Assembly: GCA_009783465.1 (NCBI GenBank)
Contig: WRDM01000002.1
Location: forward strand, 1-42,096
Length of the DNA: 42,096 bases
From: Phycisphaerae bacterium
Lineage (GTDB): Bacteria > Planctomycetota > Phycisphaerae > SM23-33
Direction: 5' to 3'
Below the pieces are notes generated by a model. That model saw nothing but the letters and a program-made list of their open reading frames with translations. It made no database searches and had not been told where the DNA came from. Shown here piece by piece: positions 32,533-41,032 of this stretch. Each line of letters opens with the position of its first letter. Position 1 is the first letter of the stretch. The translations under genes were made by a program, and so were the position numbers.

Positions 32533-35460
32533 ATGATTGGGCTTTTCCGAAAACGTCCTGTCCGCGCGTGGGCTTTGGGGTTGTGCGCTGCCGTTGCGGT
32601 GTCGTTCGTATTGGCGTGGCCGACGGCGGTACTGGCCGACAGCGACGCCGGTGTTCTGCTTGACGACGCGCGCATCAGCGGGCGGTCCGTGCGGCTGTTC
32701 CAGCAAGACGGCCAACAGGTCGTCGTGGTCACGGGCAACTTCCGCATGACGATAGGCCGGCGGACGCTGACGTCGCAAAACGCCGTCGTCTGGGCGACAG
32801 ACCGTGTCGTGGGCGGCGTGACGCGGAACGAACTGGTCGTCTACCTCGAAGGCCGGGCGCTCGTCACCGAGCCGGACGGCTCCACCAACACCGACCGCAC
32901 GATGATCGTCTTCCTCACACAGCAGGGCCGACTCTCGCTCGCGTCGGCAAAGCCCGGCGAAGACCCGCTCGAAAACGACGAACTCTTCCGCCGCGCCGCC
33001 GACGCGAGGGAGGACGTGGAAAAGCCAGGCCTCGTCCGTACCCCCGCCACCGCGCCAGCCGCAACCGCCGGGCCGCAACCGGCCACCCACCCGGCAAAGC
33101 CCCCCCGGCCAATCCACGTCGAATTCCGCGACGTCACCGTAAAAAATCTCCAAGACCTGGCCAAGCGATTGGCCGACAATGATACGACCCTCACCGAGTC
33201 CGAGCGGGCGATGGCGCAGCACGCGACGAAAAATCCCCGCCTGATGCGGGCCATCGTGATCATCCAGCCGAGAATCGTCCTGGGCAATCCCGAGGACGAT
33301 GCGCACACAACCCTGTCGGCAGAGGCGGCGGTGATGTATACCGAGCAGAACGTCGGCCCCAAGGACTCCCACTCGCCCATCAGCGTGCGGATGGAGCGGC
33401 TGACGTTCGGACAGAACGAATCGCCGGTGGGCATCTTCCTGGACAACACGGTCGTCATCGCGCGGAACGACCACAAACTGCGGGCATCGCAGGCGTTTTA
33501 CGATCTCACGACCGACCGCGCGATGCTGATTCAGCCGGTCTACCGAACCTTCGAAGCCAAACGCAACGTGCCACTCTACATCCGGGCGGCCGAGGCCCAC
33601 CAACTCAGCGCCCGCGAGATCGTCTTCAAGGACGCGCGGGTGTCCACCAGCGATTTCGCGACGCCCAGCTACGCCATCGCCTCGCAAAAACTGCGAATCC
33701 AGGACCAGACGCTCTACGACGACGAAGGCCGGGCCATCAGCGAACAGGTCATCCGCGGCGAGATGACGCACGCGACGTTCCAGCTTGAGGGCGTGCCGAT
33801 TTTCTATTGGCCCTGGTTCGCGGGCGACGTGTCGGACGTTCACACGCCGCTGCGGCGGGCGTCCATGGGAAACAACGCGAATTTCGGCGTCGGCGTGGAG
33901 ACGAACTGGGACCTCTTCCGCCTGCTGGGCCTGGCCCGCCCCAACGGCGTCGACGCGACGCTGGATCTGGCGTACTATTCCAAGGTCGCCATGGCGGGCG
34001 TCGGAATGAAATACGCCCGAACCGACCGCCTGCGGGACTACTACGGTTACGCGCAGTTGTACGGCGTGTTCGACCACAAACGCGAGGACAATTTCGGCGA
34101 CCTTCGCGAGCACATCCCCGCGCCGTACCACCGCTCCCGGGCGCTGCTGCGGCACAAGGAATACATGCCCAACGACTGGGAAATGCAGTTCGAGCTGGGC
34201 TATCTCAGCGACCGCAATTTCCTGGAGCAGTTTTTCCGAAACGAATTCTGGGCGGGCAAGGATCAGGAAACACTTCTGTACGCCAAGAAGCAGCGCGACA
34301 ACTGGGCGTTCACCGCCCTGTTGCAAGCCCGCATCGACCGCTTCCTGACGCAGACGGAAAGTTGGCCCGACCTCGGGTTCTACCTCATCGGTCAGCCGCT
34401 GGCGGACGGCGCCTTGACCTACTACAACGAGAGCCACCTCGGCGTCAAACGCTGGAGGCCCGACAGCGGCACGGGCATCGGCCACAGCGACGTGATGGCC
34501 CGAGGCGACACGCGCAACGAACTCGACGCCCCAATGAATCTCGGGCCCATCAACATCACGCCCTACACCGTCGGCCGAGCCACCTACTGGAACGACAAAC
34601 CCGACGGCGGAAAAGACTACCGCCTCTATGGTCAGATTGGCCTGCGTGCCAACACGCACATCTGGCGGGTCTACGATAATGTCCACAGCCGCTTCTGGAA
34701 CGTCAACGGCCTCAAGCACATCATGACACCCGAAGTGATCGCCTGGATCGGCGGCGCCGGCGCGGATCCCGACCAACTCTTCCCGATGGATCCGGGAATC
34801 GAAACGTACCTCGGCCCCACCAGCGGCAGCGTGATCGGCCTGCATCAGCGGCTGCAAACCAAACGCGGCGAACCGGGCAAAGAACAGATCGTCGACTGGA
34901 TGCGGCTGAACGTCTTCGCGATGTTCCTCGACGACACGACCGACACCAACCGTCAGCCGTCGGTGGGACAATACTACTTCCACCGCCCCGAGTACAGCCT
35001 CGGGCCCAACTCGCTGCTGGCGGATTACGCGTGGCACATTTCCGACTCGACGGCCTTTCTGTCGGACATCAACGTGAATCTCAACGACGGGCGGATCGGG
35101 CAATTTAACGCGGGGTTCGCCGTGCAGCGCGACCCGCGGCTGCGATACTACCTCGGCACGCGGATCATCGACGACATGAACACCGCCCTGGGCATCGTCG
35201 GCGTGAGCTATCGCCTCAATAAAATTTACACGGTGTCGTTCTTCGAACAGTACGATTTCCGCTTCCAGGACGGCAGAAACCTGCTCACAACGCTGAGCGT
35301 CATCCGAAAATTCCCCCGCTGGTACACCGCCCTGAGCGTCAGCTACGACAGGACAAACAACGGCATGGGCATCTACGTCACCATCTGGCCCGAAGGCGCG
35401 CCAGAAGCCCACCTCGGCTCAGGCCGATTCAACCCGCTCGGCAGCAGCGACAGGAACTAA
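32533..35460 (+). CDS. lptD: LptD/OstA-like outer-membrane LPS-assembly protein
   Basis: 975 aa. A signal peptide is visible (RAWALGLCAAVAVSFVLAWP, cleavage near VLA-DSD). The N-terminal region has OstA-type beta-jellyroll signatures: GVLLDDARISGRSVRLF, FRMTIGRRTLTSQNAVVWAT. A Pro/Ala linker lies at about 170-195. Later come OstA-like strands (LRASQAFYDLTTDRAMLIQP, VFKDARVSTSDFATPSYAI). The C-terminal half is beta-barrel-like, with FQLEGVPIFYWPWFAGDV at its entrance and many alternating aromatic strands; its last strands include KIYTVSFFEQYDFRFQDGRN. LptD inserts LPS in the outer leaflet with LptE. No other lpt genes are near. It is larger than E. coli LptD (784 aa). Confidence 0.82.
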   Translation: MIGLFRKRPVRAWALGLCAAVAVSFVLAWPTAVLADSDAGVLLDDARISGRSVRLFQQDGQQVVVVTGNFRMTIGRRTLTSQNAVVWATDRVVGGVTRNELVVYLEGRALVTEPDGSTNTDRTMIVFLTQQGRLSLASAKPGEDPLENDELFRRAADAREDVEKPGLVRTPATAPAATAGPQPATHPAKPPRPIHVEFRDVTVKNLQDLAKRLADNDTTLTESERAMAQHATKNPRLMRAIVIIQPRIVLGNPEDDAHTTLSAEAAVMYTEQNVGPKDSHSPISVRMERLTFGQNESPVGIFLDNTVVIARNDHKLRASQAFYDLTTDRAMLIQPVYRTFEAKRNVPLYIRAAEAHQLSAREIVFKDARVSTSDFATPSYAIASQKLRIQDQTLYDDEGRAISEQVIRGEMTHATFQLEGVPIFYWPWFAGDVSDVHTPLRRASMGNNANFGVGVETNWDLFRLLGLARPNGVDATLDLAYYSKVAMAGVGMKYARTDRLRDYYGYAQLYGVFDHKREDNFGDLREHIPAPYHRSRALLRHKEYMPNDWEMQFELGYLSDRNFLEQFFRNEFWAGKDQETLLYAKKQRDNWAFTALLQARIDRFLTQTESWPDLGFYLIGQPLADGALTYYNESHLGVKRWRPDSGTGIGHSDVMARGDTRNELDAPMNLGPINITPYTVGRATYWNDKPDGGKDYRLYGQIGLRANTHIWRVYDNVHSRFWNVNGLKHIMTPEVIAWIGGAGADPDQLFPMDPGIETYLGPTSGSVIGLHQRLQTKRGEPGKEQIVDWMRLNVFAMFLDDTTDTNRQPSVGQYYFHRPEYSLGPNSLLADYAWHISDSTAFLSDINVNLNDGRIGQFNAGFAVQRDPRLRYYLGTRIIDDMNTALGIVGVSYRLNKIYTVSFFEQYDFRFQDGRNLLTTLSVIRKFPRWYTALSVSYDRTNNGMGIYVTIWPEGAPEAHLGSGRFNPLGSSDRN

Positions 35461-35464
35461 CGGC

Positions 35465-35530
35465 AGACTGTAGGCGCGACCATCGTATTCGAAAAGTGTT
35501 TTCAGCGGCTTGCCTCTTTGCGCTGTGGAA
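35465..35530. repeat. Half-element of family B upstream of serS
   Basis: GACTGTAGGCGCGAC, then GTGTTTTCAGCGGCTTGCC and TTTGCGCTGTGG. Homologous over about 65 bp to 21757-21822, without a full second arm. Confidence 0.6.
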
Positions 35531-35665
35531 CGCTCCGCACGAAAAACGATTCCTTCACGACCCCACACGGAAGAACCCACCCCACATTCGACATGGGCTT
35601 TTTCTTGAAATCTGCGCCTATCGTTGTCATGCTTACGCATCGACAGCGACCAAGGAACACGTGCT

Positions 35666-37018
35666 ATGATTGATATAAAAGACCTCCGCGCGAATCCTCA
35701 GAAATACATCGACGGTGCCCGCAAGAAACAGATGGAGATGGAAGGAAGCATCAAGACCATCCTGTCGCTCGACGCCGACGCACTCAAACTTGGGCAGGAA
35801 TTACAGGACATCCGCACGCAACAGAACGCCGCCAGCAAGGATATCGCCAAGCTCAAGGGCCCGGAAAAACAGGCCGCCATTGATTCCATGGGGCAACTCA
35901 AGGCCCGCGCGAAGGAACTCGGCGACCAGGCCGCCGCCGTCGAACCGCAGTTGGCCGCCCTGCTCATGCAGGTCCCTCAGCCGCCCGACAGCGACGTGCC
36001 CGAAGGACGCGACGCCGGCGATAACGTCGTGCTGCGTCACTGGAACAGCCCGTGGTTCGACACCTCCAAATCGTTTGAAGAAAACAAAGGGTTCAAGCCC
36101 AAAGGCCACATCGAACTCGGACAGGCCTTGGGCCTGGTGGACTTCGAGCGCGGCGTGAAGATGGCCGGCAGCCGCAGCTATGTGCTCACCGGCGCGGGGA
36201 TGCGTCTCCATCAGGCCGTGCTGCGGTTCGCGTTCGATTTCATGGTCAACGAACAAGGCTTCACGCCCGTCAGCGTGCCTGTGCTGGTTCGCGAGGAGAT
36301 GATGGTCGGCACGGGATTCTTCCCGTTCGGCAAGGAGCAGGCGTACGAAGTGGGCGAGAAAACCCGCGGCGGCGGATACGATTTGTACCTCACCGGCACG
36401 GGCGAGGTCGGGCTGATGGGCCTGCACGCCGGCGACATCCTCGACGAGGCGACGCTGCCTCGCAAATACATCACCGTCAGCACCTGTTTCCGTCGCGAAG
36501 CCGGCGCCGCCGGCAAGGACACCGCGGGCCTCTACCGCATCCACCAATTCGACAAGTGCGAGCAGGTCGTCCTCTGCCGGGCCGACGAACAGGAAAGTCG
36601 CCAGTGGCACCGCACGATGATCGGCTACGTCGAACAGATCCTCCAGCGCCTCGAACTGCCCTACCGCCTGCTCCAGTGCTGCACCGGCGATCTGGGCCCG
36701 AAAAACGCCGACATGATCGACGTCGAAACCTGGATGCCAAGCCGAGGCCCCACCGCCCCCGACTCCACGCCGCAAGGCGAATACGGCGAAACGCACTCCG
36801 CCAGCCGGCTGTACGACTACCAATGCCGCCGCCTCGACCTCCGCTACCGCGCGTCGGCCGACAAAAAAGTGCTCCCCTGCCACAGCCTCAACAACACCGT
36901 CGTCGCCAGCCCACGCATCCTGATCCCGATCATGGAACTCTACCAAAACGAAAACGGCACCATCACCGTGCCGGGAGTCCTCAGGCCGCACATGGGCGGG
37001 CTGGAACGGATTGGGTGA
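35666..37018 (+). CDS. serS: Seryl-tRNA synthetase
   Basis: 450 aa. The N-terminal tRNA-binding coiled coil occupies residues 1-110 (MIDIKDLRANPQKYIDGAR at the start). The class II core has motif 2 CFRREAGAAGKDTAGLYRIH (within TCFRREAG...HQFDKCE), the serine-binding TGTGEVGLMGLHAGD segment, and motif 3 in VVASPRILIPIMELYQNENG followed by VPGVLRPHMGG. It charges tRNA-Ser. AAGGA lies 9 nt before ATG 35666. In-frame sequence upstream is part of the repeat region and is not coding. No amino acid changes at the usual catalytic motifs are obvious. Confidence 0.96.
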   Translation: MIDIKDLRANPQKYIDGARKKQMEMEGSIKTILSLDADALKLGQELQDIRTQQNAASKDIAKLKGPEKQAAIDSMGQLKARAKELGDQAAAVEPQLAALLMQVPQPPDSDVPEGRDAGDNVVLRHWNSPWFDTSKSFEENKGFKPKGHIELGQALGLVDFERGVKMAGSRSYVLTGAGMRLHQAVLRFAFDFMVNEQGFTPVSVPVLVREEMMVGTGFFPFGKEQAYEVGEKTRGGGYDLYLTGTGEVGLMGLHAGDILDEATLPRKYITVSTCFRREAGAAGKDTAGLYRIHQFDKCEQVVLCRADEQESRQWHRTMIGYVEQILQRLELPYRLLQCCTGDLGPKNADMIDVETWMPSRGPTAPDSTPQGEYGETHSASRLYDYQCRRLDLRYRASADKKVLPCHSLNNTVVASPRILIPIMELYQNENGTITVPGVLRPHMGGLERIG

Positions 37019-37021
37019 TCC

Positions 37022-37156
37022 GGCTGTAGGCTGTGGACCGTAGGCTGTAGGCGCGGTGTCGGTGTGTTGCGTCACGCCCAATGAAAACGTTTTCACGTAC
37101 GTCAATTCGCATAAGCCCACACCACGCCTACAGCCTACGGCCCACAGCCTACAGCC
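37022..37156. repeat. Palindrome family D copy 1 (GTAGGCTGTAG words)
   Basis: Arms 37022-37053 and 37125-37156 match at 31 of 32 positions. The arm repeats GGCTGTAGGCTGTGG and CGTAGGCTGTAGGCG. The dyad centre is AAAACGTTTT (37084-37093), the same core as family B. Confidence 0.88.
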
Positions 37157-37179
37157 ATTTTTGTTTCGAATTTCGGATT

Positions 37180-37209
37180 TTGACGCCGCCCACGCCCAGC
37201 GCGTATAAT
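37180..37209 (+). promoter_or_regulatory. Promoter of the small membrane-anchored protein
   Basis: TTGACG (37180-37185), an 18-bp spacer and a perfect TATAAT (37204-37209). It is 42 bp before the start codon. Confidence 0.6.
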
Positions 37210-37251
37210 ACTCGTGCCATCGTTCACAGGCAAAACTCACGAGGTAACATC

Positions 37252-37659
37252 ATGCGGCACCAACGGAACAGAGGCAGCGCGTACGCGATGGGATTTGGGT
37301 TGCTGGGACTGCTGGTGTGCGTGGCGGTCGGCATGTATATCTGGTCGCTGTCAGCCACCACGGCGGTGAACACCTACAACTCCAGCCAGGAGACGATGGA
37401 GCGCGTGCTGGAGCATGCCAACCAGCAGTTGTCCGAGCAGACGTTCCAGGCCAATCGCGATCCGTCGAAGGCGGCCGCGAACACGGGCCAATCGAACGGC
37501 AACGTCGGCGTCGCGCCGATCAGCCCCGCCGCCCCCGGCATCGTCACGCCGCCCGTCGGCAACCCGCCCGCCAACACGCCGTCGCTCAACAAGGCCACAG
37601 AAAAAGTCCCACTCCAGATGCCCGACCGCGGGGCGGGGAAATTGATGGATGACATGTGA
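37252..37659 (+). CDS. Small single-TM protein with coiled coil and Pro-rich tail
   Basis: 135 aa. A basic N-terminus (MRHQRNRG) is followed by a TM or signal-anchor segment (AMGFGLLGLLVCVAVGMYIW). A short helix follows (SSQETMERVLEHANQQLSEQ), then a Pro/Gly/Asn-rich low-complexity tail (APISPAAPGIVTPPVGNPPA). No family recognised. ATG 37252 has GAGG 7 nt upstream; an in-frame ATG at 37081 would read through the palindrome and is rejected. It is probably exposed on the periplasmic side. Confidence 0.6.
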   Translation: MRHQRNRGSAYAMGFGLLGLLVCVAVGMYIWSLSATTAVNTYNSSQETMERVLEHANQQLSEQTFQANRDPSKAAANTGQSNGNVGVAPISPAAPGIVTPPVGNPPANTPSLNKATEKVPLQMPDRGAGKLMDDM

Positions 37660-37671
37660 CGGTTGGTAATA

Positions 37672-37764
37672 ATTTGGCTCTGCCTGTTTGCGTTGTAGGG
37701 CGTTGAGAAAGGCGAAACGTTCACGTTTCACAACGATCTACAACGCAAACAGGCAGAGCCAAAT
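37672..37764. repeat. Family B palindrome, copy 7 / bidirectional terminator
   Basis: Perfect 27-bp arms at 37672-37698 and 37738-37764, starting ATTTGGCTCTGCCTGTTTGC. The centre is AACGTT (37716-37721). It lies between convergent genes ending at 37659 and 37782. Confidence 0.9.
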
Positions 37765-37781
37765 CTGCGTTCAGACGTTTG

Positions 37782-39428
37782 TCACTTCGTCACATGATGA
37801 ATTTTCCACAGGCTTCGCCACGTGGCGGCGGCGCGATCCATGAGTCCGAGGTTTTGCAGGCTCAGCGCGAGACCGGCGCGGATCTGGTCGTTGTCGGGCG
37901 CGCCAGACGAGGCCTTCTCCATGTGGCAGACCGCGTCCTCGAACTGGCGGCGGTCGGTGTACATCAGCCCGAGGCGGTAGTGCAGATCCACGTAGCCGGG
38001 CTTGATGTCGAGTGCCCGGTGGAAGGTGGCGACGGCTTCGTCCACCTGGCCGAGCTCCTGCTGCGTGATGCCCAGCTTGATGATCGCCTGCACGTACGCG
38101 GGATTGATGTCGACGGCCTTGGCGAATTGTTCCATCGCCTCGCCCAGCCTGCCCTCGGCCCGCAAGAGCACGCCGTAGCGGTATCGCAGGTCGGCATGAT
38201 CGCCGTGAGCGGCAACTTCCTCGGCATGCCGTTCGACCTGGCGGTTGAGCAGGTCGGCGTTGTCGAGTTCGACGTCCTCGGGCGTGACGTCCTTGCCCAC
38301 CTCGAAGCTTCGCAGGATGGTGTCGGCGAGGGCAGCCTTGAGTTGCAGCCGGGCCATCTCCGCCAGCAGCAGCGTGCTGTTGGGTTCGACAGCGGCGGCG
38401 AGATCGAAGCTTCCCAGCGCCTCGGCGCGGTCGCCCGCAGCCGCCTGCGCCACGCCAAGCCCGACGTACGTCGTCAGCGCGTCGTCGCTGATGTCGGCGG
38501 CCCGGTGGAACATTTCGACGGCCTCTTCCCACCGCCCGCTGATCAGATGCTGCGTGCCCATTTTCACGTTGGCTTCGAGATACTTGGGCGACAGTTCGAT
38601 CGCCTTCTGATAGTGCGTCACGGCGGCCGCATCGTCGCCGTTTCGGCTGTACAGGTCCGCCAGCCGAACGTACAGGTCGGCGAATTTCCCCTGCTGGTCG
38701 ATGAGTCGATGAAGGCGTTCGATGGCTTCGCGGATTTGGCCGTCAGCGACGAGGGCTTCCACTTCGTCGTCGTGCAGTGCCCAGTTTTCCGGCTCCATCG
38801 CGATGGCGTTTTCGAATTCCTCGATACTGTCGCGATACTGTCCGGCGCGGAAATACAGTTGCGCCAAGGCCGCCCGCAGCCAGCTTTCCTGCGGATTCTG
38901 CTCGCGGAGAATTTTGTATTGCGCGATGGCTTCGTCGTCCCGACCTGCCGCCACGGCGACGGCGGCCAACCGCTCGCGGGCGGCGCGGAATTCTTCATCG
39001 GCCTTCACGGCGTCGCGATAATACTCCGCCGCCTCGTCGCCTTTGCCTAGCCGTTCGAGGCAGAACCCGATCGCGAACAGCACGGGCGACTCGCCGGCGT
39101 GGGTTTGATTGGCGATCTTCAACTGCTCGACGGCGGACTCGACCTTCCCCTGCTCCACCAGCGCCGCCGACAACGCCAGCCGCGCGGGCAAATAATCCGA
39201 CTTCAGCCGGCACGCCTGGGCCAAATGCTCCACGGCACTGTCGACCTGCATCGCCTGGAGATACGCAAAGCCAAGCTGCAAGTGCACGTCAGGCCAATCG
39301 CCGTGCGCGTCCACGGTGGCTTGCAATTCGGGAATGGTGCACCTCTGCGGAGCCCAGTAATAGCGGTCCAGGAGGTCGGCGACCTCGTGTTCCAGCCCCT
39401 TGCCCAGAAGTTCCAAAAGATAACTCAC
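37782..39428 (-). CDS. Large TPR-repeat protein
   Basis: 548 aa made almost wholly of tetratricopeptide repeats, with pattern W.dvHlqLGfAylqa.qvdsAveh.aqA, YYRDAVKADEEFRAARERLA, YQKAIELSPKYLEANVKMGT and ATFHRALDIKPGYVDLHYRL. No signal peptide or TM segment is visible, so it is probably cytoplasmic. The start is GTG 39428 with GAGGAG 6 nt upstream, the best ribosome site in the region. It is likely an interaction scaffold. It lies downstream of another TPR gene on the same strand, separated by a family D palindrome (39510-39601). Confidence 0.88.
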   Translation of the reverse strand: MSYLLELLGKGLEHEVADLLDRYYWAPQRCTIPELQATVDAHGDWPDVHLQLGFAYLQAMQVDSAVEHLAQACRLKSDYLPARLALSAALVEQGKVESAVEQLKIANQTHAGESPVLFAIGFCLERLGKGDEAAEYYRDAVKADEEFRAARERLAAVAVAAGRDDEAIAQYKILREQNPQESWLRAALAQLYFRAGQYRDSIEEFENAIAMEPENWALHDDEVEALVADGQIREAIERLHRLIDQQGKFADLYVRLADLYSRNGDDAAAVTHYQKAIELSPKYLEANVKMGTQHLISGRWEEAVEMFHRAADISDDALTTYVGLGVAQAAAGDRAEALGSFDLAAAVEPNSTLLLAEMARLQLKAALADTILRSFEVGKDVTPEDVELDNADLLNRQVERHAEEVAAHGDHADLRYRYGVLLRAEGRLGEAMEQFAKAVDINPAYVQAIIKLGITQQELGQVDEAVATFHRALDIKPGYVDLHYRLGLMYTDRRQFEDAVCHMEKASSGAPDNDQIRAGLALSLQNLGLMDRAAATWRSLWKIHHVTK

Positions 39429-39509
39429 GCCACACTCCTCGTGCTTGTTTCCACATCAAAACTACGCCGTTTCCTCACGGTTTTCGCGAAGGAACCGTTT
39501 TCGGACTGT

Positions 39510-39601
39510 AGGCTGTAGACCGTAGGCTGTAGGCGCAGGCTTATGATGCATCAGGCCTAATGAGTCATCCGCCTGCGCCTACAGCCTTCAGTCTACAGCC
39601 T
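39510..39601. repeat. Palindrome family D copy 2
   Basis: Arms 39510-39540 and 39571-39601 match at 29 of 31. The arm is built of AGGCTGTAG / CCGTAGGCTGTAGG. The exact centre is the 6-bp palindrome AGGCCT (39553-39558). It separates the two TPR genes and begins close to the promoter region of the downstream one. Confidence 0.88.
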
Positions 39602-39614
39602 GTCTCTTCCCGCC

Positions 39615-40862
39615 CTACGCCGCCAAATGTTCCAACGCCTCCGCGGCGCGCTCGTACGTGCTGTTGAGTTCCAACGCGCGCAGCAGATGTCGCCTCGCCT
39701 CGTCGGGGCGACGCAGCTCCCGCATCAACTCGCCCGCCTGGCAATGCACGTCGGGATAGTCCGCGCCGGCCGTGATCGCCTCGCGAAGCCGCACCAGCGC
39801 CGCCGCCGGCTGATCCAGCGACACGTGAACCTGCGCCACGTGCAACAACGCCCGCACAAACGTCGGATTGATCTGCGCCGCGCGCAACCCAGACTGCAAC
39901 GCCTCATCACGCCGATCCAGACGCATCAGCACGCGAGACAAACTTAAATGCAAGTCCGCATACTCCGGATGCTCCGAAATCGCCACGCCCAGCACGTCGG
40001 CCAGCATGGTGAACAGTTCAGCATCCGCGTCGCTGGCCGGCAGCGACAGGAACGTTTCGATAAAGTCCGCCTCGCTGGTGACGTAACGCGCCAACAGCTT
40101 CGTCTGCGACGTCTCCGTCGCGACGGCCTCCGAACGATCCGGCAAATGCACCACCTGGTGATATCCGCGCTCCGACGCCGCACGCGCCGCCAGCGAAAGC
40201 TGGTACGCCAACATCACGTCGCCAGGCCGTAACGCAAACGCACGCTGGAACGACCGAACGGCCATGCGTGTGTCCTGGCACGCCGCCGCCACCAGGCCGA
40301 GATAATAATGCGCGTCAACATCGGAGGCGTCCGCCTCAGCCGCGCGAGTCAAATGCTCGCGGGCCGGCGCCATCCTGCCCTCCGACGCATAAAACATGCC
40401 CAACTGCAAATGCAGGCCCGCCGAATCGCCAAGCAACCGCATCGCCTGCTGAAGACTCATGTACGCCTCGTCGCGACGACCGCTCTGCCACTGCGACATC
40501 GCCAACTTCCGCCAGACCGCCACCGGCGCATCCTCGCGACGCGCGAGCTTCTCCATCTCCCGCGAGCACGACTCAAACCGGCCCTGCCTCGCCAACGCCG
40601 ACGCCAGAAAGCCCGTCAATTCCGACTGCGCGCCCAACAACTGCATCGCCTGACGGAAATGACTCTCCGCCGTCCGATACTCCCCGCCGCGAAGCGCCGC
40701 CAACCCCAACTCGCGATGGCACGTGCCCGCGTAATACCGCGACAACTGGCCAACCAAATCCCCCTGGCCCGTCACGTGCATCAACAGCTCGACCGCGTCG
40801 GCGTAACGTTTCTGCCCAAACAAGGCCGCCCCTTGCGCGTAATAGTCCCCGTTGGGTTCCAT
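39615..40862 (-). CDS. TPR-repeat protein
   Basis: 415 aa of TPR-like helices. Examples are YAQGAALFGQKRYADAVELL at the start, LRGGEYRTAESHFRQAMQLL, LQQAMRLLGDSAGLHLQLGM, EADASDVDAHYYLGLVAAAC and LLRALELNSTYERAAEALEH at the end. The middle (about 230-300) is less regular, with SLPASDADAELFTMLADVLG. No TM segment or signal is visible. ATG 40862 has AAGGG 7 nt upstream; the frame is open to 40958, but those residues look unlike the rest. TATACC near 40885 may be its -10 box. The function is probably scaffolding; the partner is unknown. Confidence 0.85.
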   Translation of the reverse strand: MEPNGDYYAQGAALFGQKRYADAVELLMHVTGQGDLVGQLSRYYAGTCHRELGLAALRGGEYRTAESHFRQAMQLLGAQSELTGFLASALARQGRFESCSREMEKLARREDAPVAVWRKLAMSQWQSGRRDEAYMSLQQAMRLLGDSAGLHLQLGMFYASEGRMAPAREHLTRAAEADASDVDAHYYLGLVAAACQDTRMAVRSFQRAFALRPGDVMLAYQLSLAARAASERGYHQVVHLPDRSEAVATETSQTKLLARYVTSEADFIETFLSLPASDADAELFTMLADVLGVAISEHPEYADLHLSLSRVLMRLDRRDEALQSGLRAAQINPTFVRALLHVAQVHVSLDQPAAALVRLREAITAGADYPDVHCQAGELMRELRRPDEARRHLLRALELNSTYERAAEALEHLAA

Positions 40863-41032
40863 AAACGTGCCCTTCGACGAAGTTGGTATAGTCCGTTGCA
40901 TGTTCCATCTATCGGCACTTTCGCTCCCAGGATGAAGCCAGAGTACCGATTTCTGCAAAGCAAATTTTCGTTTTGAGAATTTTTGCGTTTTTCAGGGAAA
41001 GAACGACATGATCGTAATTGTAATTTGTGTAA
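40863..41032. promoter_or_regulatory. Divergent promoter region
   Basis: AT-richer gap between the minus-strand TPR gene and the plus-strand transporter. It has no palindromic repeat. TATACC on the minus strand and TAAAAT (41029-41034) on the plus strand are candidate -10 boxes. Confidence 0.4.

Noticed and set aside
37081-37251. N-terminal extension of the small membrane protein
   Set aside because: It runs through the family D palindrome and the promoter; GAGG sits before ATG 37252.
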